Below are positions 21,967 to 31,283 of a DNA stretch of 64,000 nt, in pieces; within the stretch, counting starts at the first letter, position 1, and each line of letters begins with the position of its first letter. A model generated the notes under the pieces. It searched no databases and had not been told where the DNA came from. It worked only from the letters and a program-made list of their open reading frames with translations. The position numbers and the translations under genes were made by a program. The stretch is from Macrocystis pyrifera (lineage: Eukaryota; Sar; Phaeophyceae; Laminariales; Laminariaceae): contig JASSKH010000031.1 of NCBI GenBank assembly GCA_031763025.1, positions 558,001 through 622,000 on the forward strand. Reading direction: 5' to 3'.

Positions 21967-24900
21967 ATGGCGCACACGGCAAGCACGCCGCTGGTGGTAG
22001 GGGAGTCTCTGACTCCACCGAAATACGGAGAGGTGTGGACCGAGCAGGCCTCTCGTGTTTTTTACGCAGCGTACCTCGATTATGAGGAACGGCTGCAGCT
22101 CGCCAACGCTCAGGGGGTGGTTCAGCACTCCAAAGTGAGCATGGGCCAGCTTATCCCCAATTACATTCATCGGTGTTTTGAGGGATTTTACAAGCATCAG
22201 ACTACGATGACCGCCTCGGAGTTGTTGGACGCTGTTAGGCAGCACGCTGGTTACACAACCACCAGCAACAGATTTGACACCTCGCGGGCGGCAGCGGACT
22301 TGCGTCGCGTTCTCTCAATGAGGCGCGATGAAAAGCAGGGCGGTGAAACATCCGTCAAAGACCGCGCGATGATGGTAAACTCCGCTATGGAAAAGTATTT
22401 TGCGGAGAATCACGCGGTGCATGCCATGTACCGCGCGCAGGACCGTTCGTGGTTGCCCGGACCGGCGGAATTTGTGAGCATGGCGTTGGTGGATGGCTTA
22501 TGGCCGTCCGAGTTCAAAAAGTACGTAAAAGGTCAGCTAACGTACGCTGCAGGGTGGAAGAAGGACCCGGCATTGGTCATGGACCAAATTTTTTCTGCTG
22601 CAGAACAGTGGAAATTCATCGAGGCGTATGGTCGGAAAGATGCTGCAGGGGCAGCTGAACCGCGACGCCAACAGCAGCAGAAACCGAAACAGCAGCAGTC
22701 CGCGAAAAAGTCGTTTGTTCGCGTCTGTTTCGAGTGTGGTGATCCCAACCATTATGTTTCTGATTGCCCAAAAGCTCGCGGTGGCGGCACAGCTCCCAGC
22801 AGTGGTGGGCGCGGGTCGTCAGGGTATCGCGGGGGCCGCAATGGCGGCCGGGGCAGATTCAACCATGGACGCGGGCGCGGTGGCCGTGGTGGCAATCAAT
22901 TGACAGCGGGCGGTGGAACTTCTGCTGTTGCTTCTTCAACTTCTGGTGCGCCAGCGGCAGGAGCCGCTGGGTCGGGATCTGGTTCGTCTGTTGCCGGCCG
23001 AGCTGTATACGTTGGAGGAGCTGGAACATCGGTGGGTGCTGCTGGAGCGAGAACTTCGCCATCCACCGAGCGGGCGGAGTCAGTGTCTGGTGCTGCTGCA
23101 GGGGCGGTAGCGCCGGAACCGTCTGTATATTCGACGTCTTGGTCGGGGTGGACCGCCGATTCTATTTCTTCGGCGCCGGCTGTAGGAGGGCAGCCATGGC
23201 GTCAGGTGACTCTTGGTACCGACCAGAGTTCAACGGCAGGTGAAGTGCCTGTCGATCGCAGCGCTGAGTGTTTACGCGCTGATCTCTCTTTGCCAGGGTC
23301 GGTTGGTTCGCTGATGGCGCGTGTGATCCTTGATTCGGGGTCGGCGCTCACGTCCATCGGTGTCGGCTTACTTCAGCAGCTGTCTTCGCATTTCGGCGGC
23401 GCCGATCTGCAAATTCCGTTCGAAAATGGCCCGCAGCAGGCGAAAACCGCTACGGGTGTTTCAGTGATGGTCACGCACAAAACGGTGCCGATTGCCGTGA
23501 GTGTACGGACGCCGTGGGGAGCGGTGAAATTGGAGCCCATCACTTTCGCGGTCATGCCTGGTACAGATAACGTCGTTCTGTTTGGCATGGCTACCATGAA
23601 AGCTCTTGGCATCGACGTCTACCGTGAAGCTCTGGAGAAGCTTCGCCCTCGCGCAGTGCCGGTATCGACCGGTGTGGAGACTCCGAGTTACCTTGCGGCG
23701 CGCAGAGTGACGGTTTCCGTGCGTGCTTTTCAGACCGAGGCTACGGTGGATGCTCCGGAGGACAAGGCGGTGGAACATTTGGTCGACCGGGGGCCAGACA
23801 TGTTCATGGATCCGGAGGCGGAGCGGACGGCCCGAGAACGGGCGTTGGAGGACAGCGTGCAGCAGGCAGAGCAGAGTGGATTAAGCGTCGGCGGAGCAAC
23901 CCGTTTGCGCGAAATTTTGGCTCGTCGCGTGGGTGCTTTTCGCCGTGCGCTGTGTGGTGATCCGCCAGCGCAAGTGGAGCCGATGCGAGTGCAGCTGAAG
24001 CAACAGGCGAAGCCTGTCAAGGCAACGCCACGTCGGTACGAACCGACGAAAAGGGACTGGCTCTCGAAGTGCATTGCTGCTTTGGTGTTTTTTGGCTTTG
24101 TCTACCACAACATCCAGGCGGTGTGGGCGAGTCCGGCGATGGCGGTGCCCAAGAAGGACTCTTTCCGTTTGGTGAGCGACTACTCGGCGGTGAACGCACA
24201 GGTGGAGAAGTCCCCGGGCGTCATGCCCAACCATGAAGACATGGGAGATCTGCTGGGGGCGCGTTTCTTCGGCAAGCTGGACCTACTTCAAGGGTACTGG
24301 CAGATGCCTTTGGCTCCGGAGGCGCAAGACGTCTTCACCATGGCGACAAGCGACGGTTTGTTCACGCCTACCCGTGTTCCCCAAGGTGTTTTGAATGCGA
24401 CTTCTTATTTCCAAGGTGTCATGACTGAAGTGTTGCGTGGTTTGGATTGCAAAGTTTGGGTCGATGACGTTTTCTTTTTCGCAGACACCGAAGAAGCTCT
24501 TCTGCAGCTGCTTGATGACATTCTTGAACGCCTGGAGAATGTTGGACTGTTTGTCGCCGCCCACAAGTGTACCTTCTTCTCTCGTGAACTGGCCTGGTGT
24601 GGTAAGGTGTATTCCAATGGTGTCGTGTCCCATGACCCCGCTCGAGTGCAAGGTTTAAGTGAAATGCGTCGTCCCGAAAACGCTGGAGAACTAATGCAAT
24701 TCTTGCAGGCTGTCAACTGGTTGCGTACATCGTTACCACGTTTAGCGGAAACGGTAGCACCGTTACGTGATTTTTTGGAGGAGCTCCTTGTTGGGGCTAC
24801 ACGTCGGACTAAGCGAGTGGCGCGCAATCGTGTCATCAAGGATACCGCGTGGACGGAGGATCGGGTGCGGGCGTGGAATGCCGCACGGGGTTTGGTGGCG

Positions 24901-26976
24901 CAAGCAGTGCCGCTTCATCATCCTCGTCCCGGGTGCGTTGTTTTGATGTTTCCTGACGCTTCTGATTTCCATTGGGGTAGTTTTCTCACCCAAGTGCCTG
25001 AACACGAATTTCGCAGTGGATTGGCGTTGGAAAGCATGTCTCACGAGCCTCTCGGATTTCTGAGTGGTTCGTTCACAGGTTCGCAGTTGCGCTGGGCGAC
25101 TGTCGACAAAGAAGGTTTTGCGATCGTTAATACGTTCCGGAGGCTCGAATACCTGCTTTGGGGTGGTGTTCATATCTTTACTGATCATCGAAACTTGCAG
25201 TACATTTTCAATCCGGAGAAGTGTGTCACGACGGTCACAAAGACCATGGCACAACGCCTAGAGAATTGGAAGGGTGTTTTAGGACAATACCGCTATGCAA
25301 TCGAACACATCCCTGGCGATCGAAACTGTTGGGGGGATCTGTTGTCTCGTTGGGTCAAAGTTCCTACGGTGCCTGTTCGTTCGGTTGCCGTGCACAGCCC
25401 ATGTAATGCTGACGATTCGCTTCCCGCATTGGATGTGATTCGTGCCTCGCAACAAAGGTCTGTCGCTCGTATCGGCGTTGGTGTTCATGAATTTTCGACA
25501 ACCTTCGGTCAAGCTACCTTGGCCGATGATGGTTTGTTTCGTGTGCGTGTTGGGGTGCGTGACGTCTTGTGGATTCCGCCGGATGATCTTGCTCTTCAAA
25601 CTCGTTTGATGGTGTGCGCGCACATGCGCTCGGCTGGTCACCGTGGTGTGGCGCCGACTTTGTTTCGCCTGAAGGAATATTGTGTTTGGCCTCACATGGA
25701 TTCTCAGGTTCGCGAATTCGTTCGCCAGTGTTTGCACTGTGTAGACACGCGTGCAGGTGCACTCATTCCTCGTCCCTACGGAGACACGGTGCATGGTACC
25801 GCTCCGGGAGAAGTGGTGCACTTTGATTTTTTGTATGTTGGCCACAGCGGGCCCGAAGGTAGCGATGGCCTGCCTGATGAGGATGGTTTCCGATATGTTT
25901 TGGTCATCATGGATGATTTGTCCAACTACGTGGCGTTGGAACCGGCCGAGGCTTGTACAGCCGAGGTCACAGCGAAGCATTTGCTAGCCTGGTGTAAGAC
26001 TTTGGGGGTGCCGCGTGTGTGGGTGAGTGATACCGCCACGCATTTCAAGAACAGGGTGCTTGCTTTGTTGAGCGACGCGTTGCACATCGAACATCGTTTT
26101 GCTGTCGCTTACACGCCGTGGTCGAACGGTACGTGTGAACGCATGGTAAAAGAGGTGGTACGTGCTCTGCGTTCCATTCTGTCAGAACAGCGTCGTCAGG
26201 TTTCGGAGTGGGTTGATGTTTTGCCGGCCGCTCAGTGGGCCTTGAACACTTCGTTTCGTGAACGTTACCGAAGCACTCCGTACAGCGTGATGTTTGGGCG
26301 TGCTCCGCGTACCGATTTCTCGGCGCTCGTTTCTGAGTCTGATGGCAGGTGGAATGTTGACGTGATGAATGCTGACTTGTTGCGTGCGAACGTCCGTGAA
26401 GTCGTTGCAGAGCAGGAGAGATTTTGCGCCGATATTCGCGCAGCTGTTGCCGTGTCTCGCGACAACAAACGTAAACAGGCTCAGGGCCAGGTGGTGTTGC
26501 CAAAATTTGCGGTTGGTGATTTCGTGTTGTATGCTCGTGTTCGTCGGCAGGGTGTCACACCGAAATTGTTGTCCACATGGACTGGTCCGTGGCGTGTGGT
26601 AGCAGCTGATCATGATCATGTGTACTCAGTTCAGAACATCGTTTCTGGGAAGGTGCATCAAGCTCACGTGGCTCGTTTACGATTTTATGCGGATGCGACG
26701 TTGAACGTCACCGCTGATCTGAAGGATGTTTTCCAACATTCCTTTGCGCAGGGTGAATGCCGCATGAATGCTTTGGTGCATGTGGCCGAAGATGATGCCA
26801 ACGAGGTGATTGTCTTGGTCGATTGGGATGGTTTCGAAGCAGAGGAGCGCACGTGGGAGTCTTTGCGGTCGATTTATTCTGCTGCGCCTGAATTCGTCGT
26901 GAAGGAATTGCGCAAATTACGGATGACCCGTGCGCTCAAGATTAAAATTGCTTCAGAGTTCAGCATTGATTTGTGA
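21967..26976 (+). CDS. Ty3/gypsy gag-pol polyprotein with chromodomain
   Basis: A single 1,669-residue ORF. Domains in order: gag (1-250), then a CCHC knuckle CFECGDPNHYVSDC at 254-267 that binds RNA, then an RGG-rich linker; aspartic protease with DSG at 456-458 (VILDSGSALTSIG); RT (about 700-870) with VWVDDVFFF, Val in place of Tyr before the DD at 833-834; RNase H with FPDASDFHWG near 995 and TDHRNLQYIF near 1073; integrase zinc finger (HMRSAGHRG ... CLHC, about 1219-1260); DDE core with Asp near 1287, Asp near 1355 (VSDTATHFKN) and Glu near 1391 (NGTCERMVKEV); and a C-terminal chromodomain (about 1580-1655, LVDWDGFEAEERTWESL). The chromodomain places it among chromoviruses. No frameshift separates gag and pol. 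The start ATG 21,967 follows the 5' LTR by about 200 bp. Confidence 0.92.
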   Translation: MAHTASTPLVVGESLTPPKYGEVWTEQASRVFYAAYLDYEERLQLANAQGVVQHSKVSMGQLIPNYIHRCFEGFYKHQTTMTASELLDAVRQHAGYTTTSNRFDTSRAAADLRRVLSMRRDEKQGGETSVKDRAMMVNSAMEKYFAENHAVHAMYRAQDRSWLPGPAEFVSMALVDGLWPSEFKKYVKGQLTYAAGWKKDPALVMDQIFSAAEQWKFIEAYGRKDAAGAAEPRRQQQQKPKQQQSAKKSFVRVCFECGDPNHYVSDCPKARGGGTAPSSGGRGSSGYRGGRNGGRGRFNHGRGRGGRGGNQLTAGGGTSAVASSTSGAPAAGAAGSGSGSSVAGRAVYVGGAGTSVGAAGARTSPSTERAESVSGAAAGAVAPEPSVYSTSWSGWTADSISSAPAVGGQPWRQVTLGTDQSSTAGEVPVDRSAECLRADLSLPGSVGSLMARVILDSGSALTSIGVGLLQQLSSHFGGADLQIPFENGPQQAKTATGVSVMVTHKTVPIAVSVRTPWGAVKLEPITFAVMPGTDNVVLFGMATMKALGIDVYREALEKLRPRAVPVSTGVETPSYLAARRVTVSVRAFQTEATVDAPEDKAVEHLVDRGPDMFMDPEAERTARERALEDSVQQAEQSGLSVGGATRLREILARRVGAFRRALCGDPPAQVEPMRVQLKQQAKPVKATPRRYEPTKRDWLSKCIAALVFFGFVYHNIQAVWASPAMAVPKKDSFRLVSDYSAVNAQVEKSPGVMPNHEDMGDLLGARFFGKLDLLQGYWQMPLAPEAQDVFTMATSDGLFTPTRVPQGVLNATSYFQGVMTEVLRGLDCKVWVDDVFFFADTEEALLQLLDDILERLENVGLFVAAHKCTFFSRELAWCGKVYSNGVVSHDPARVQGLSEMRRPENAGELMQFLQAVNWLRTSLPRLAETVAPLRDFLEELLVGATRRTKRVARNRVIKDTAWTEDRVRAWNAARGLVAQAVPLHHPRPGCVVLMFPDASDFHWGSFLTQVPEHEFRSGLALESMSHEPLGFLSGSFTGSQLRWATVDKEGFAIVNTFRRLEYLLWGGVHIFTDHRNLQYIFNPEKCVTTVTKTMAQRLENWKGVLGQYRYAIEHIPGDRNCWGDLLSRWVKVPTVPVRSVAVHSPCNADDSLPALDVIRASQQRSVARIGVGVHEFSTTFGQATLADDGLFRVRVGVRDVLWIPPDDLALQTRLMVCAHMRSAGHRGVAPTLFRLKEYCVWPHMDSQVREFVRQCLHCVDTRAGALIPRPYGDTVHGTAPGEVVHFDFLYVGHSGPEGSDGLPDEDGFRYVLVIMDDLSNYVALEPAEACTAEVTAKHLLAWCKTLGVPRVWVSDTATHFKNRVLALLSDALHIEHRFAVAYTPWSNGTCERMVKEVVRALRSILSEQRRQVSEWVDVLPAAQWALNTSFRERYRSTPYSVMFGRAPRTDFSALVSESDGRWNVDVMNADLLRANVREVVAEQERFCADIRAAVAVSRDNKRKQAQGQVVLPKFAVGDFVLYARVRRQGVTPKLLSTWTGPWRVVAADHDHVYSVQNIVSGKVHQAHVARLRFYADATLNVTADLKDVFQHSFAQGECRMNALVHVAEDDANEVIVLVDWDGFEAEERTWESLRSIYSAAPEFVVKELRKLRMTRALKIKIASEFSIDL

Positions 26977-27054
26977 TTTGCCGCATGCGATTTCGTCTTG
27001 GTTTTTTGGTTTTGTCAAGCTCGTTCGTGTCGAGTGAACTCGCTTTGGGGGTGC

Positions 27055-27286
27055 TGTAGCCAAAAGATACCAAGCCGTGGAGGTTTCAGTGTAATCGCAT
27101 GTGTGAGTGGAGCAGTGGCCGGGGATCCTGTGTGATGTCCCCTAGCCACCTGGCTCGTGGTCCGATGAGGATCACTCCGTGATAATACAAGCTCTAAGAA
27201 CAAGACTTACTGAGTGCGAGGCCAGCGAGACTGGTGGAGTCCCTCGCTGGAAGCCCTCTTGCTGATATCATCTGGCAGAGGCCATA
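27055..27286 (+). repeat. 3' LTR of Ty3 element
   Basis: 232 bp, identical by eye to the 5' LTR. It is preceded by CTTTGGGGGTGC, a short polypurine-like primer tract. Confidence 0.88.
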
Positions 27287-27290
27287 GGCC

Positions 27291-29467
27291 CCAACGTCAC
27301 AGTAAGATATTGTGCAAATCCAGTTCGGATACGTCGCGTTGGCCAGCAGTACGAAGACGATTATTTCACACGGACGAGTACAACATATGAAGGCGATAGC
27401 AAATATTGCGTGTCAATGTCGGAACAAAAACACACTGATTAAGTCAGTGGCACCGTATCCAGCACTCCATCAAACTATTCCTGCATGGCCCCGTGTATCA
27501 GCTGCTCATGCCCCCCCCTTGGAAGTTATGCTCCGTCCCTGCATGATGGGGATGCGAGGGTCTATGGTCGTACGACTATGACCATTCATGATATTTATTA
27601 CGAGGGACCATATTAAATAGGACCTACCGTACACACAAAACCTATATATTTCGCTGTTTTAACTCACAATATTTGGTCCTATTTACTATGGTCCCTCGTT
27701 ATAGTACACCCTTCCACTCCCTACGTCAGCAATATCAAGATCGTGGTGATCAAGAGTGGCCATAGAATCTCCCTGCATGAGCAGATGCATAAACACTCTT
27801 CTGCACCATTTGTACTGCAAGCACGCTGATACATCAGAAAGCTAGCCGCAGAATACTCCCTTGCCTGGATGCTATATTGGCAGGCCATCGGAATCAGTCA
27901 GTCTGTCAGTCAGCCTTGACGTGCAGCCTTCCTCGCTTCGTCCCTCAGCAAAGATTGCTGGGTCTTCAACCAGATTGACCCACCAAATGGGCCGCCGATG
28001 CTATTATATCTCAGAAGAAAATCTCATCATGTTCATGATGACGGGATCATCCTGATAGAGGTGGCAACGAACAAGAATAGGACAAAACAGCAGTGACAAC
28101 GTCATATGTTGTGCGGAACAGTGACTTACTTGACGGGAAACCCAGTCAAAATACTTGCCACGTGGCGGCCGTATATTCACTCGGCAACACGGCACTCGAC
28201 GAACTTAAATGGGATCAAGTCTCGCACCCGACGTGAATTTTACGTATACCGTTGAAGCTAACCTTCGGTAGGTATGAATGAAGCGATGCCACTCCCACTC
28301 GTTTTTCATGTCTACATGGTCTTGGCTCCTGACCTTGTGGCGGAGGGACTGCTCCACCGCCTCGAATTCCTCTGCGCTTTCTTCATAAAAACGCATCTCC
28401 CAACCATAGAAAAACAATGCAGACCACGGCTGCTGCCTTGTGTAATGGTAGGTAAAGTGTAGAGAGAGCTCGTGGGGTGCAGGCGACAGCCATCTACTGG
28501 AGGGATTGCAGCGCAGGTTGTGACCGGCACACGGCAGCCGTGCAAGTTGTGACGCACCAAACAGGTGCCTCCCTCGTAGGCAACATTCTCTTACAGCAGT
28601 CAGTACCTGGTAAAGCAGCAGTACCTCCCCTGCGCACACTGGTACAAGTATATACGTGCAGTCAGTACGGGAGGCGTGAAAAATTCAGGCAACTGCTGCT
28701 GTTGTGGTAGACGGTACGAGCACAGATGCCCTTGTGAAGCCCGTACGGCACAGGCAGTCTTAGAGATCTGCTGGAGGAACTCCTGTGGTACTCGGACAGT
28801 AGGTAGGTACGAGTATACAACAGCAGCATTAATAGTAGGTACGGTACAGTTTTATTGAGGTGCAGTACTCCTTTAGGTACCAGGTATAAAATTGCTGTAC
28901 CAGCAGGCGACACTCGTAGGTGGTAGATTACTCGTATCGCCAGGGAGCACACAAGCAGCATGTGACACAACACGACAACATACACGCGCACCTGCTACAT
29001 AGAAGCCTCCCCCTCTGCCGTGCAGGCCTTCTTGCACACGGAATCTGGAAGCGCTCCCTGGTGACTATAGGTTTTCATCCCGGCACGCCCAGGTTTTGTA
29101 TCCCCACCAGCACCACAGCTGAATACCCACAATGCGAAGAAGTACCTCCACCACCAGCAGCTTGCCCAGCGCCAAACATCTGAGTTCGTATCGTACCCGC
29201 GCCTTGCTTCAGGCTCACAGGCAGAGGATGGCGGCAGCATGGCAGCATGCAGCATGCCAGCCAAATCGCGCCGCGCATATTGATCTCGCCGCGCGTAGTG
29301 TTGCTGATTGGCCAAACCTTATGGGAGCCTTATGGGAGCACCCAATCAGGGTGCTTTGATACTTGGCAAAAAAATACTACTCTGAGCGTAAACATAAGGA
29401 CCGTTCAAACACTAAAATGGATACCAAGCGATTATTATATTTGCGACCATAACCTTATGGGCGATCA
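27291..29467. other. right part of the TIR element, no recognised gene
   Basis: Apart from a MITE copy at 27,598, nothing is recognised. A minus-strand frame at 28,205-28,639 (144 codons) has a plausible globular part (FYEESAEEFEAVEQSLRHKV, MKNEWEWHRFIHTYRRLAST) and might be an exon of the element's own gene. Confidence 0.3.
27598..27701. mobile_element. MITE family 1, copy 3
   Basis: Begins TTACGAGGGACCATATTAAA and ends ATTTACTATGGTCCCTCGTTA, flanked by TA (27,596-27,597 and 27,702-27,703). Confidence 0.8.
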
Positions 29468-29485
29468 GGTAAGACCATGAGAGTG

Positions 29486-30012
29486 CGGCCGAGGTTCAGG
29501 GGATCGAAGGGAGATCAAGGAAGAAAAGGAGCGGTACTAATCAGGACAAGATCATGACTGGGTGGAGGAGAGGAAGGGGGGTAGTGGGGCTATTGGTGGA
29601 GCTTTTCAGAATGTACAATGACGGGGAGTTGACAGGGGAAGCCCCTTTGATGTCATATCGAGGAACGGACGGTTGGAGGGTCTGGTCCAGGGGGAAGGCA
29701 ACCCAGTGCTTGAGGAAGGACTTTGACAGTGTAGGGGGGAGGTGGAGGGAAGAGGGGAGGGGAGCGGGGGCAAGTCTGATTCCGGAAGAATTCGCGTTGC
29801 ATTCGGGGAGAATAGGGGGGGCAACCAGACTGGCCGCGAGGAGAGTGCCAGAGACAGTGAATAAGAAAGAAGGGAGGTGGTCGTCGGACTCGTCTATGGT
29901 GTACGTTAGGGCTAACATGGAAGACCCGGCATGGGTATCAGAGGTGTTGGAGCAGGGGGGGGGGGGGGGGGAGTTTGAGAGACAGCCAGGACAAGGGACT
30001 AGATGGGGCTAA
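29486..30012 (+). pseudogene. DIRS tyrosine recombinase, C-terminal half
   Basis: After the second CGGCCG the frame gives RFRGSKGDQGRKGAV (29,492 on), then a frameshift near 29,550 leads to MTGWRRGRGVVGLLVELFRM and the catalytic segment LHSGRIGGATRLAARRVPET. This carries HxxR (His 29,800, Arg 29,809). SSDSSMVYVRANM follows, with the nucleophilic Tyr at 29,902. The order and spacing are those of the DIRS recombinase, and it continues exactly where the left half at 18,308 stops. A G run near 29,957 precedes the end of the frame. Confidence 0.8.
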
Positions 30013-30329
30013 ATACTATGGGTTCTGCTCCGCCGGTATTGTACGGACCGCTTGGGAGGCTGCAAAGTACCCAAGCAGTCCACACACATATCCGGACGAA
30101 GGGGGAAAGGAACCGCGGTCTCGTGAGGGGAGGCGTTCCACTAGCGGAGCGCGACTGGCAAGGAGGTCGACCGTGTTTCGTTTGTGTGGGTGGGGGGGGA
30201 GGCGTAAGCAAACGAAAAGGGACGGGGCGACCCCCCCCCCTTTCTCTCTTTCCCTCCGGCTATTTTATATAGGGGTAAGGAAGGCGTACGCATACAGGGG
30301 GGGGGACGGGCCAGGGCATCCCCCCCCGC

Positions 30330-31280
30330 CCCCCGCCCCCCCCACCATTTCGGCTTCTTCAATTAGTATCAAGCATTTTTTCGTGGAAGTGGACAACCAA
30401 ACGGGAAAAAAACGGACAAAAACGGAAAACCGGTTTAAACCGGCAGAACCGGACATATTTTTACTGGATTTTCTACAGAAGAAAACCACTACCAGTTTAC
30501 TATCGACTACCTGCACAGTAGCAGTTAGTTGCAGGACTACTAGTAGTATAGAGCCTGTTGCATACTACGTACCTGGTACCCTGGTACCTGGTAAGTGTTT
30601 ACATCAACCAAAAAAGCCCGGCCAACATTTTCATTTAATATTTACCGGGTATAATAATACGAATTTCACAAATATATAAATCAATAGGAAACTTATATAA
30701 TATGTCAATGAAACCTGTAGACTAGTATGTATGTACCAGGTACCAGGTGCCAGGTACCAGGTATGTAACTATTATTATTAATAGGCTTGCCATCCGACAA
30801 TGTGCAGCATGTTGGTATATAGTATGATGTGGATATTCATGCTCAAAGGGGGATATATACTGTACGTCAATACGTATGTGTGTATGTGTGTTGTGTGCTG
30901 TGTGCGTGAAGGTCGCGTAATTGTCTCCTTTCTTTGTGTAGGAGACGATATACAACGGAAACCATACGTACCATAGATAGGAGTGCTCGTATATGTCCTA
31001 TTGCATGAATACTCGTATACACGATGCGAGGACTATTAATAGCGACAACCCAGACACATATGTCGTTGTCGTGTGAATTTCGTGCTTTGGACTGCTGTAA
31101 CTCTACATTGCACTGGTTAAGCTGGCTATCTTGCTCCACCCCTTCGTAGTGCGTGCCAGCGAAAAGGCGTGACAGAAGCCACACGAACACACCCGCGCGC
31201 ACCCAAGCCCTAGCTAAAATATAGATCTCGATCCCAGGCGCCGAGGTGCCCTGCAGTGTAACTACTTTGTAGGGGTTGGT
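30330..31280. other. no gene; GGTACC-rich stretch
   Basis: Repeats of TACCTGGTACC and its complement occur at 30,571-30,595 and 30,734-30,766 (GGTACCAGGTGCCAGGTACC). Between and after these I see no coding sequence. Confidence 0.4.
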
Positions 31281-31283
31281 GTT

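Larger units (their letters stand above)
21524..27290 (+). mobile_element. Ty3/gypsy chromovirus, full length and intact
   Basis: A 5.76-kb LTR retrotransposon with one uninterrupted gag-pol ORF between two 232-bp LTRs that look identical base for base. The flanking GGCC (21,524-21,527 and 27,287-27,290) is a 4-bp target duplication. Identical LTRs and an unbroken ORF mean a recent insertion. It sits inside the TIR element and so is the youngest layer of this nest. Confidence 0.9.
18309..29485. mobile_element. TIR DNA element inserted in the DIRS recombinase, carrying a Ty3 element
   Basis: The ends are an imperfect 18-bp inverted repeat: CGCTTTCATGGTCTTACC on the left and GGTAAGACCATGAGAGTG on the right. 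The same end occurs at 33,369-33,386 in a second copy. A sub-terminal hairpin TTTGGCGCGAAGCGCCAAA lies at 18,348-18,366. Without the nested Ty3 the element is about 5.4 kb. The left 2 kb is shared, inverted, with 31.3-33.4 kb. No transposase domain is recognised; frames are full of stops. The superfamily is unknown. Confidence 0.65.
13140..30320 (+). mobile_element. DIRS-type retrotransposon, split by a nested insertion
   Basis: The order gag-like, RT, RNase H, tyrosine recombinase is that of DIRS elements, which integrate by a tyrosine recombinase and lack a DDE integrase and aspartic protease. The left part runs to 18,308 and the right part resumes at 29,486. The gap is filled by a TIR element. 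All coding parts have frameshifts, often at G runs. The DNA is very G-rich on the plus strand, unlike its neighbours. Outer ends are approximate: I did not find the split terminal repeats, though a phrase AACCGGGCAAAGGACGTC near 13,172 is repeated at 13,223. Confidence 0.75.

Noticed and set aside
22533..26619. Many minus-strand and alternate-frame ORFs under the Ty3 gag-pol
   Set aside because: They are shadows of the 1,669-residue ORF, which has all family motifs.
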